This document shows, piece by piece, positions 1-5,660 of a stretch of 12,757 bases of DNA. Position 1 is the stretch's first letter. Every line of letters begins with the position of its first letter. This stretch comes from SIG588 sp045591985 (GTDB lineage: Bacteria; Bacillota; Clostridia; Oscillospirales; Acutalibacteraceae): NCBI GenBank assembly GCA_045591985.1, contig JAZNTV010000082.1:1-12757 (forward strand). The letters are read 5' to 3'. Below the pieces are notes generated by a model. It saw only the letters and a list, made by a program, of their open reading frames with translations. It was not told where the DNA came from and did no database searches. Both the position numbers and the translations under genes were made by a program.

Positions 1-657
1 GACGGCAAGATCGGCGCGGCGCTCTTGAACGAGGGTCTGAACGCGTATGAAGCGTCCGACGCCGAGGACGGTACCGTGTATCTCACGCTGTTGCGTGCGT
101 TCCCGCTGCGTATCTGCATCACCTCCGATATGCAGGATTACACCTGGGAAAAGGGTTCGCAGTGCCTCGGCAAGAACGAGTTCCACTATGCGTTCCTGCC
201 GCATAAGGGCGACTGGGAAGAAGGCAACGTTTGGGGCGCTTCCGAACAGTTCAACCTCGACTTCATCATGTGCCAGATCGCGCCCACCGCGCACGGCAAG
301 AACGCCGAGACCCACTCCTTCCTGGAACTGGGCACCGAGCGTTTGAACGTCAGCGCCGTGAAGCGTGCCGAAGACGGCGACGGCTATGTTGTCCGTCTGT
401 TCAACCCCTCTGACAAGCCGGTCAAGACCACCATCCGTCTGAACGGCGGTATCGCGCCGATCGAGACGGCACAGTCTCCGGTTGAGCGTCAGATGGCAGA
501 GATGGAACTGCCCGCCTACTCCGGCAAGAAGTGGTCGGCTGTGAAGTACGTCTCTCTCGAAGAGAAGGAGATCGCCGACCTGCCGATGGCAGAAGACGGC
601 ACCGTCGAATTCGAGATCACCGGCAAGAAGATCTACACCATCAAGTTCTTCGGCTAA
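1..657 (+). CDS. Alpha-mannosidase-like GH38 glycosidase, C-terminal fragment
   Basis: The reading frame is open from the first base of the window and ends with TAA at 655-657, so the 5' part of the gene lies outside. About 218 residues are visible. The opening stretch, DGKIGAALLNEGLNAYE followed by LTLLRAFPLR, resembles the C-terminal beta-sandwich region of bacterial GH38 alpha-mannosidases, where a conserved 'LNEG..Y' and 'LTLLR' pair occurs. The later FNPSDKPVKTTIRL stretch fits the terminal beta domain. GH38 enzymes are retaining glycosidases that remove alpha-mannose from glycans and are usually around 1000 residues, so only the last fifth is here and the catalytic residues are not visible. 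No signal peptide can be judged. The gene is followed 15 bases later by a strong terminator, so it is the last gene of its unit. The GH38 assignment rests on C-terminal similarity alone. Confidence 0.75.
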   Translation, partial: DGKIGAALLNEGLNAYEASDAEDGTVYLTLLRAFPLRICITSDMQDYTWEKGSQCLGKNEFHYAFLPHKGDWEEGNVWGASEQFNLDFIMCQIAPTAHGKNAETHSFLELGTERLNVSAVKRAEDGDGYVVRLFNPSDKPVKTTIRLNGGIAPIETAQSPVERQMAEMELPAYSGKKWSAVKYVSLEEKEIADLPMAEDGTVEFEITGKKIYTIKFFG

Positions 658-670
658 TCTCATAAACCTT

Positions 671-700
671 AAGGGGCGTGACTTTCGTCACGCCCCTTTT
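671..700 (+). terminator. Intrinsic terminator after the GH38 gene
   Basis: A perfect 10-bp GC-rich stem (GGGGCGTGAC at 673-682 pairing with GTCACGCCCC at 687-696) encloses a TTTC tetraloop. It is flanked by AA and followed by TTTT and further T-rich sequence. It starts 13 bases after the GH38 stop codon and is a textbook Rho-independent terminator for the + strand. Confidence 0.92.
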
Positions 701-741
701 GCTTTTCCTATCCCCTTTGTTTACGGTTTGGGTCTACAGAC

Positions 742-1371
742 TCATTGAATTTCTCTTTTCTTAAAGAAGACAACCGACAAATACCACGAAAGGATATATA
801 TACCGATCCCACCGACAGCAATCAACGCCAGAATGACGTTGGGCCGTATATCGTACATACGTTGTCCCCGGACTATACCGGATGCCAAAGCACTGGCACC
901 GCACACAAATCCGATCATAACATAATAAGCCGCTCTCCCTTTTTCCACTCCGAGTTTGAAAACAAACGGAAGACAAATAGAAGAAGAAAGTGTAGATACG
1001 ATCAGCATCAGCAACATAAGAACGGCAAAGTCCCCGAACACGAACCCGCCTGCAACCGACATTTTTACCGCTTGCCCGATACCGGTCGTCAGCAGTACGG
1101 CAAGTTGGACAAACAAACCGATCAGATATTTACCGGAAACGATCTGTGCTTTGGTGTACGGCAACGTACCGCTGTATTGCATCCATCGGCTACGTTCGTC
1201 GTATGCAAGAAGGTTAACGGGAACCATCCCGCAAAGCAAACAAGGATAAAATACAAAAAACATATTATTTTCGCCGAAAAACGAGAATGCAATGAAAACA
1301 ACGGTAATCAGCAGATACGCTCGACAATACGTCTTCACCATATACCAATCTTTCAAGAGAAGTCCCTTCAT
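742..1371 (-). CDS. ABC-2 type transporter permease, YtrC/D-like
   Basis: This 209-residue hydrophobic protein is the probable membrane half of an ABC exporter. Its N-terminal MKGLLLKDWYMVK is typical of ABC-2 family permeases encoded in GntR-linked operons. About six membrane segments can be read: residues 17-33, 36-57, 79-102, 112-138, 148-167 and 178-203. A basic tail, FFKKREIQ, follows. The cytoplasmic stretch DERSRWMQYSGTLPYTKAQIVSGKY (57-81) is a recurrent feature of these permeases. The ATG lies immediately after the TAA of the ATPase gene with no gap. Its Shine-Dalgarno AAGGAGG sits inside the last ATPase codons, 8 bases upstream, indicating translational coupling. It would form a transporter with the upstream ATPase. 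The substrate cannot be inferred; related operons respond to cell-wall-active compounds. Family call is firm, function is inferred. Confidence 0.85.
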   Translation of the reverse strand: MKGLLLKDWYMVKTYCRAYLLITVVFIAFSFFGENNMFFVFYPCLLCGMVPVNLLAYDERSRWMQYSGTLPYTKAQIVSGKYLIGLFVQLAVLLTTGIGQAVKMSVAGGFVFGDFAVLMLLMLIVSTLSSSICLPFVFKLGVEKGRAAYYVMIGFVCGASALASGIVRGQRMYDIRPNVILALIAVGGIGIYILSWYLSVVFFKKREIQ

Positions 1372-2214
1372 TTACCGCGCCTCCTTTACCATAAATACAA
1401 ACAGTTCTTCAATACGGACGGGACTGACAGTCACCCCCGAAGGAACAGCGTTTCGCTGTACCATCAATTCCACACCGTAAGGATTTTCCTTCTTATATTT
1501 GATCGCCTCGGCAGGGATCCCGCACAGGTCTTCTGCCGTACAGTGAACAAGTCCGTATTCCGAAAGCAATTGATCTTTTTCTTCGCAGAGCAGAAGTTTC
1601 CCTTTATGGATGAACGCAATATAATCGCACAACTTTTCAAGGTCGCTGACAATATGCGAAGAAATGAGAACCGCATGGCTTTCGTCTCTTGTGAAATCGT
1701 GGAGCATCTCCACGACTTCGTCACGAACTACGGGATCGAGTCCGGATGTCGCTTCATCCAAAATGAGCAGTTTGGCGTTGTGTGACAACGCTATGGCGAT
1801 GCCCAGTTTCATCTTCATACCGCGGGAGAACTCTTTGAACGGCTTTTTATCCGGCAGAGTAAGTTGTTGCACCAAACGAGCGTATTCTGCATCATCCCAA
1901 TGGCGGAAGGTGTTTTTCATCACCTTTCCCACCTGCTTTACCGTAAGGCATTCCGGGATACCCACCTCGTCCAGCACGACACCGATCTCCTCTTTTATGA
2001 GTTCGATATTCTCCGTGTTGTCCTTTCCGAGAATACGAATCGTGCCGCTGTCCTTGCGGAGCATATCGAGAATCAACTTAACGGTCGTGCTTTTGCCGGC
2101 ACCGTTTTCTCCGATCAACCCCATAATGCATCCGCTCGGTAGCGTAAGATTCACCTTGTCCAGTGTAAAACCAGGGTAGGATTTCGTTAAATCTTTAATT
2201 TCAAGGGCATTCAT
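1372..2214 (-). CDS. ABC transporter ATP-binding protein, YtrB-like
   Basis: This 280-residue protein powers the neighbouring permease by ATP hydrolysis on the cytoplasmic face of the membrane. Walker A is GENGAGKST at residues 35-43, Walker B is LLILDE at 149-154, the D-loop is SGLD just after it, and the switch histidine is H187 in SSH. The signature motif is SRGMKMKLG (130-138) in place of the usual LSGGQ, and the usual Q-loop glutamine region reads VVLDE; both variants are common in the BcrA/YtrB-type exporter ATPases. The C-terminal 60 residues after about 215 form the accessory domain seen in that group. The start ATG overlaps the GntR stop as ATGA, and GGAGG lies 7 bases upstream. It is the second gene of a GntR-ATPase-permease operon, a common arrangement in Bacillota for stress-induced export. 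Confidence 0.93.
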   Translation of the reverse strand: MNALEIKDLTKSYPGFTLDKVNLTLPSGCIMGLIGENGAGKSTTVKLILDMLRKDSGTIRILGKDNTENIELIKEEIGVVLDEVGIPECLTVKQVGKVMKNTFRHWDDAEYARLVQQLTLPDKKPFKEFSRGMKMKLGIAIALSHNAKLLILDEATSGLDPVVRDEVVEMLHDFTRDESHAVLISSHIVSDLEKLCDYIAFIHKGKLLLCEEKDQLLSEYGLVHCTAEDLCGIPAEAIKYKKENPYGVELMVQRNAVPSGVTVSPVRIEELFVFMVKEAR

Positions 2215-2588
2215 CCTTGTTCCTCCAGACTGAAATTCACCATTTCGATAATATCCTGTTTACTTACGTTACACGTAGCGGCAAGCCGAACGATCTCGTC
2301 GATATGTGCTTCGATCTTTTTCAAATTCTCTTCCCGCAGAAGTTCCACATTCTTCGGGGCAACGTAACAACCTTTGCCGGGAAGCGTATAGATAAAGCCA
2401 TCCTTTTCAAGCTCTTCATAGGCACGTTTGGTCGTGATAAAACTGATACGGAGATCCTTTGCCAACCCACGGATAGACGGCAGCATTTCGTCCTCCTTCA
2501 TTGCTCCGCTGATGATTTGGCTTTTGATCTGCGAATAGATCTGATCGTAGATCGGCGCACCGCTTTTATTGTCGATCAGTACGTTCAC
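2211..2588 (-). CDS. GntR family repressor, YtrA subfamily
   Basis: This small DNA-binding regulator has 125 residues when started at the GTG whose last + coordinate is 2588 (VNVLIDNKSGAPIYDQ). The winged helix-turn-helix occupies about residues 11-76 and shows typical GntR features: IYDQIYSQIKSQIISG, the MLPSIRGLAKDLRIS recognition region, TTKRAYEELEKDGFIYTLPGKGCYV as the wing. Only about 45 residues follow, which is diagnostic of the YtrA subfamily, where a short helical tail dimerises. The start was chosen because AGGGG (2596-2600) lies 7 bases upstream and the promoter TATAAT is at 2620-2625. A longer frame upstream to 2735 would run through the promoter and is rejected. The stop overlaps the ATPase start by four bases. 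It probably represses its own operon through the palindrome at 2608-2630; the inducer is unknown. Confidence 0.92.
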   Translation of the reverse strand: MNVLIDNKSGAPIYDQIYSQIKSQIISGAMKEDEMLPSIRGLAKDLRISFITTKRAYEELEKDGFIYTLPGKGCYVAPKNVELLREENLKKIEAHIDEIVRLAATCNVSKQDIIEMVNFSLEEQG

Positions 2589-2607
2589 GTCATCACCCCT
2601 GTTTATA

Positions 2608-2630
2608 CTGTATATATTCATTATATACAG
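2608..2630. promoter_or_regulatory. Perfect inverted repeat, probable GntR operator
   Basis: CTGTATATA (2608-2616) and TATATACAG (2622-2630) are exact inverted copies separated by the five bases TTCAT. The repeat covers the -10 box and the likely transcription start of the GntR-ABC operon. Occupation by a GntR dimer would block RNA polymerase. YtrA-type regulators are known to bind inverted repeats at their own promoters, so autorepression is the natural reading, but binding is inferred. Confidence 0.8.
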
Positions 2631-2648
2631 ATGTTGTGCATGTGTCAA
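2620..2648 (-). promoter_or_regulatory. Sigma-A promoter of the GntR-ABC operon
   Basis: Reading the - strand, a perfect TTGACA (2643-2648) is followed by a 17-base spacer and a perfect TATAAT (2620-2625). Transcription should begin near 2613 and give a leader of roughly 25 bases ending at the GTG start. A promoter this strong suggests that the operon is held off by a repressor. Confidence 0.9.
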
Positions 2649-2673
2649 GCGTTCCCGCAAAAATTCACAAAAT

Positions 2674-2706
2674 AATAAAAGACACCGCCAAGCGATGTCT
2701 TTTATT
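2674..2706 (-). terminator. Intrinsic terminator of the serine hydrolase pair
   Basis: AATAAAAGACA (2674-2684) pairs perfectly with TGTCTTTTATT (2696-2706), and an inner CGC/GCG pair closes a small loop. On the - strand the stem runs into TTTTATTATTTTG. It lies 26 bases beyond the stop of the hydrolase gene at 2732 and upstream of the GntR promoter, so it insulates the two units. The A- and T-rich stem base would allow some termination on the + strand too. Confidence 0.85.
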
Positions 2707-2731
2707 ACTGCTAAAGACGAAATACCGATCT

Positions 2732-3856
2732 TCATACCAACGCACTATGTACGTCTTCTTCAAAGTGGGCAGAGGTAAGAGCACCAGAGCCACCGTCAAA
2801 TACGGAATTCTTCATATAGACCGCTGTGATGCGGTTTTCGGGATCCACCCAAAAATGCGTACCGTACGCGCCGCTCCAACCGAACGCGCCTTCGGGGAGT
2901 CTGCCGTAGGCTTCGCCGCGAATCACGCGCACACCAAGTCCCCACGGCTGCGAGCCGGGATTGGCCGCAAGCGAGAGTTGCGGCGTTGCCATCTCCCGCA
3001 CCGATGCTTCGCCGAGGATACGCCGTCCGCCGTACACACCGCCGTTTTGAAGCATCAGCGCAAATTTCATATAATCGGACAAGGTAGAGATCAACCCCGC
3101 GCCGCCCAGATAATGGGTGCACGGAACGTTTTCAAAAACACAGCCTGCCGGACGGGGCCACTCTACGCTTTTACCGTCGATACGGTTGTGCATCGGCACA
3201 ATACGGTTCCACTGCGTCTCCGAAGGAACAAAGGTGGTATCCACCATCTCACACGGTTCCAAGATCTCCCTTGTCAGAAAAGACAGATAATCCTCCCCCG
3301 TCACCTTTTGAAGGATGGTTACCAGAATATCCCATGCGATCGTACCGCTGTACGCTTCCCGCTCGGTCGGATGAAACGCCAACGGAAAAGTGGCATACAT
3401 GGCCACGGAATTCTCCAGCGTACGGCGATCCTCGTCGGTCATCGCTGCGGGATATTGTGCCAATGCATCCCCATACCAATGCCCCGAGGTGTGACACAAC
3501 AAATGCCGTATCGTCAGTTTGGTACGCGCCGCCTCGGTCCCGACGATATCCCCGTTTTCGTTCTTCACAACCACCGCGCGGTCGGCAAACTCCGGCAAGT
3601 AGTCCTCCACTAAATCGTCAAGACGAAGCAGGCCGCGTTCCACCAATATCAGCGTTGCCACCGTACTGATCGGTTTGGTCATGGAGGCCATGCGGTAGAT
3701 CGTTCGCTCATCGGCGTTGCCGAACGACGCCTTCAGCACCTCACGCCCGTCCTGCCACACGGCAAGCGCCACATTATCCACCCAGCCGTTTTCGATGTCC
3801 GCCGTTACACGGTGCACCACGTTTTCACGCAACCGTTTTTCATCCAAATATTGCAT
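2732..3856 (-). CDS. Serine hydrolase, class C beta-lactamase family (copy 1)
   Basis: This 374-residue protein has the beta-lactamase/EstB fold (Pfam Beta-lactamase family). The nucleophile motif SxxK is S58-M-T-K61, the second motif is Y169-S-G, and the third-strand motif is G326-W-S-G followed by AYGTHFWVDP, the usual WxG form of esterase-like members. LLCHTSGHWYG (119-129) and the LMLQNGGVYGGRRIL region (267-281) are also family hallmarks. There is no signal peptide or membrane segment, so it should be cytoplasmic; an esterase or amidase/peptidase role is more likely than drug resistance. The ATG is preceded by AGGGGCGG about 5-12 bases upstream. It follows its paralogue after only 12 bases, so the two are co-transcribed, and a terminator follows. 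The substrate is unknown. Confidence 0.9.
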   Translation of the reverse strand: MQYLDEKRLRENVVHRVTADIENGWVDNVALAVWQDGREVLKASFGNADERTIYRMASMTKPISTVATLILVERGLLRLDDLVEDYLPEFADRAVVVKNENGDIVGTEAARTKLTIRHLLCHTSGHWYGDALAQYPAAMTDEDRRTLENSVAMYATFPLAFHPTEREAYSGTIAWDILVTILQKVTGEDYLSFLTREILEPCEMVDTTFVPSETQWNRIVPMHNRIDGKSVEWPRPAGCVFENVPCTHYLGGAGLISTLSDYMKFALMLQNGGVYGGRRILGEASVREMATPQLSLAANPGSQPWGLGVRVIRGEAYGRLPEGAFGWSGAYGTHFWVDPENRITAVYMKNSVFDGGSGALTSAHFEEDVHSALV

Positions 3857-3868
3857 CGTTACCGCCCC

Positions 3869-4978
3869 TTATTGCAACGACGTATGTACGTCTTCTTCAA
3901 AATGTCTTGCCGTATGTGCGTTTGCACTACCGCCGCACACGGAATTTTTCATGTATACCGCCGTAATACGGTTGACGGGATCCACCCAAAAATGGGTACC
4001 GTATGCCCCGCTCCAACCAAAAGTGCCTGCTGGCAACAGACCGTATTCCTCGCCGCGTATCACACGCACGCCGAGTCCCCACGGCTCCGCGCCGGGATTG
4101 ACATCAAGCGCAAGTTGCGGTGTGGCCATTTCACGTATCGATGCTTCACTCAACACCCGCCGTCCGTTATACGTACCCCCGTTTTGGAGCATCAAAGCGA
4201 ACTTCGTATAGTCCGACAAGGTGGAAAACAACCCCGCACAGCCGAGATAATGGGTGGAGGGATACTGATTGTACCACCCACGTTTGATTGGCACGGATAC
4301 GCTCTTACCGTCCACGCAATTGTGCATCGATACCATACGTGCCCAACGGTCGTCGGTCATCGAATACGCGGTATCCGCCATAGCGCAAGGTTCAAAGATC
4401 GTGCGGGTAATAAAGGCTTGATAGTCCTCCCCTGTCACCCGCTCGATAATGCCGAGAAGTACGTCCCATGCGACGGTAGCGCTGTAGCCGTGCCCTTCGC
4501 CCGGTTGAAATGCCAGCGGCATCGCAGCACACACGGCAATGGAATTTTCAAGGGTACGGCATTCTTCCTCGCTCATCGTGTTCAACCGTTCGCAAAACGG
4601 ATACCCTGCCGCGTGCGCCAGCAACAGACGCGGCGTGATCTTTTGGCGAGCGGGTTCATAACCGACGACCTCTCCCCCCTCGTTTCGCAACGCCACCACG
4701 CGATCGGCAAATGCGGGGTAATACTTTTCGATCGGGTCGTCCAGCGAAAGCAATCCCTGTTCGGCGGCAATCAGCACCGCCACCGCCGTTATGGGTTTGG
4801 TCATAGACGCCAGATTATAGACGGTGCGCTCGTCGGCGTTGCCGAAGGATGCGGTCAACACCTCGTGCCCGTCCTGCCACACGGCAAGCGCCACGTTATC
4901 CACCAAACCGCTTTCTCTGTCTGCCGTCACACGGCGTGTCACCTTTTCGCGTAACCGCACAGCGTTCAAAATTTGCAT
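3869..4978 (-). CDS. Serine hydrolase, class C beta-lactamase family (copy 2)
   Basis: This 369-residue protein is a paralogue of the downstream gene. They align almost without gaps and share DNVALAVWQDG, ASFGNADERT, the SMTK nucleophile motif at the same position (S58-K61), THYLG, TLSDY and GWSGAYGTHFWVDP (here G321-W-S-G). The second motif is Y165-S-A. The main differences are in the middle: LLLAHAAGYPF (118-128) replaces the LLCHTSGHWYG stretch, and residues 225-240 differ. These positions line the active site in the family, so the pair may differ in substrate. No signal peptide is present. The ATG at 4976-4978 is preceded by GGGGTGAGG at about 2 bases. It is the first gene of a two-gene unit. 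Fold is firm; the reaction is not known. Confidence 0.9.
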   Translation of the reverse strand: MQILNAVRLREKVTRRVTADRESGLVDNVALAVWQDGHEVLTASFGNADERTVYNLASMTKPITAVAVLIAAEQGLLSLDDPIEKYYPAFADRVVALRNEGGEVVGYEPARQKITPRLLLAHAAGYPFCERLNTMSEEECRTLENSIAVCAAMPLAFQPGEGHGYSATVAWDVLLGIIERVTGEDYQAFITRTIFEPCAMADTAYSMTDDRWARMVSMHNCVDGKSVSVPIKRGWYNQYPSTHYLGCAGLFSTLSDYTKFALMLQNGGTYNGRRVLSEASIREMATPQLALDVNPGAEPWGLGVRVIRGEEYGLLPAGTFGWSGAYGTHFWVDPVNRITAVYMKNSVCGGSANAHTARHFEEDVHTSLQ

Positions 4979-4998
4979 ATCCTCACCCCGTTAAAACG

Positions 4999-5027
4999 AG
5001 AATAGATAAAGGAGAAGATTCTCACAA
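4999..5027 (-). promoter_or_regulatory. Weak candidate promoter for the hydrolase pair
   Basis: On the - strand TTGTGA (5022-5027) and TATTCT (4999-5004) are separated by 17 bases. Each box matches the sigma-A consensus at four of six positions, and the start would fall about 10-15 bases before the Shine-Dalgarno. The boxes overlap the hairpin at 5008-5044. No better promoter was seen upstream, but the match is marginal. Confidence 0.3.
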
Positions 5028-5044
5028 AGAAAATCTTCTCCTTT
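5008..5044. terminator. Strong hairpin, terminator-like, orientation uncertain
   Basis: AAAGGAGAAGATT (5008-5020) pairs perfectly over 13 bp with AATCTTCTCCTTT (5032-5044) around an 11-base loop. On the + strand it is followed by CATTTTTT, a good U-tract, yet no + gene lies upstream in this stretch. On the - strand the trailing sequence TTTATCTATTCT is a poorer tract; there it could end the DUF1292 transcript. It sits in the leader region of the serine hydrolase pair. Confidence 0.6.
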
Positions 5045-5255
5045 CATTTTTTAAATTATCCCCGCCCGACCGTAATGGTGTCGTGGTTGGCCTGCTACTA
5101 ACGTTCGCAGGTGGGTTGCCGCCCACGGTGTTCACGCTCCCTTCGTCCGACCGTAGTCGGGAGGTCTGCAATCCGACCGCGGAGCAAAAGCTCCCGTTAT
5201 CCAAATGTAGTAGGGTCAATAGACACCGGTCCGCGCATCGGGCAGGAGGTCTCGC
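5045..5255. other. Intergenic tract with short repeats and alternative hairpins, no gene
   Basis: This stretch lies between the DUF1292 stop and the hydrolase leader. I see no credible gene. CCGACCG occurs three times (5066, 5147, 5173), CGACCGTA twice (5068, 5149) and GGAGGTCT twice (5160, 5245). Several short hairpins can form: CCTGC/GCAGG around 5091-5111, GTGGG/CCCAC around 5111-5126, CCGAC-CGTA-GTCGG at 5147-5160, and GGAGC-AAAA-GCTCC at 5181-5194. GTCGG (5156-5160) can pair with CCGAC either upstream or downstream (5173-5177). It may be a dispersed intergenic repeat or a structured RNA; neither can be shown from one copy. Confidence 0.45.
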
Positions 5256-5579
5256 TTATTGCGAGTCGATCTCGTAATATTCCGACAGACGCTCTTCAAA
5301 AATATCCGCGATCTCATCGAACAGATCGTCGTCTTCGATCGGAATGAGCATATTGCCGTCGCCGTCCTCCTGCACTTCCAGAATGATCAGTTCCCCGTCA
5401 TCCTGCAACATTTCGGAGGGATCTTCATAAAACGGCAACAACGCCACGAAGCGTCCTCTTTCCGTTTCGATCGCATCCAACTTTTCAAAGGTGTGGGTCA
5501 CACCGTCTTCATCTTCCACCGTGACCAGATCGGGGCCGTATTCCTCGTCGGTCAACTCCACTTCTTCAAATTCGCACAT
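5256..5579 (-). CDS. DUF1292 (UPF0473, YrzB-like) protein
   Basis: This 107-residue, strongly acidic protein matches the DUF1292 family. The core LVTVEDEDGVTHTFEKLDAIE (18-38), the central FVALLPFYEDP (44-54) and the closing EDGDGNMLIPIEDDDLFDEIADIFEERL (71-98) are the usual blocks: a small beta-rich domain ending in an acidic helix. Family members are usually about 90-110 residues and have no assigned biochemical function. In Bacillus subtilis and many relatives the family gene (yrzB) follows yrzL (IreB family) and yrrK (RuvX family). Here it stands alone, with its own promoter at 5624-5652, while the ireB gene lies about 6 kb away on the other strand. GGAG lies 9 bases before the ATG. No signal peptide is present, so it should be cytoplasmic. 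Confidence 0.88.
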   Translation of the reverse strand: MCEFEEVELTDEEYGPDLVTVEDEDGVTHTFEKLDAIETERGRFVALLPFYEDPSEMLQDDGELIILEVQEDGDGNMLIPIEDDDLFDEIADIFEERLSEYYEIDSQ

Positions 5580-5623
5580 AACACGGTTCTCCGTTTACAG
5601 TATATTTACCTTTCGGCAAATCT

Positions 5624-5652
5624 ATTCTACACCTTTTCAAAGGGTTCGTCAA
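5624..5652 (-). promoter_or_regulatory. Sigma-A promoter of the DUF1292 gene
   Basis: On the - strand TTGACG (5647-5652) and TAGAAT (5624-5629) are separated by exactly 17 bases. Each box is one mismatch from consensus. The promoter begins just beyond the stop codon of the GH20 gene and gives a leader of about 38 bases, so the DUF1292 gene is transcribed independently of GH20. Confidence 0.82.
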
Positions 5653-5660
5653 GTGGAATA

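Noticed and set aside
745..1785. 346-residue open frame on the + strand
   Set aside because: It is antisense to the ABC permease and ATPase genes, is rich in His, Arg and Asn as expected of a shadow frame, and resembles nothing.
742..2588. Calling the ABC operon a bacteriocin or lantibiotic immunity system
   Set aside because: No peptide, modification or protease gene lies nearby, and GntR-ABC operons of this kind serve several roles.
2589..2735. Upstream extension of the GntR frame to a 174-residue protein
   Set aside because: It would translate through the terminator side, the consensus promoter and the operator; a GTG at 2588 with AGGGG 7 bases upstream gives normal YtrA-type length.
2732..4978. 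Calling the tandem hydrolases antibiotic-resistance beta-lactamases
   Set aside because: They carry the family fold but lack signal peptides and have the WSG form of the third motif typical of esterase/peptidase members; resistance is not supported.
5022..5219. 65-residue open frame on the - strand in the intergenic tract
   Set aside because: It runs through the hairpins, has low-complexity Ser/Arg/Pro-rich sequence and no ribosome binding site; the tract is better seen as a repeat or structured element.
5045..5255. CRISPR array or tRNA gene in the repeat-bearing tract
   Set aside because: The repeated words are only 7-8 bases and irregularly spaced, and no cloverleaf with an acceptor stem and T-arm can be drawn.
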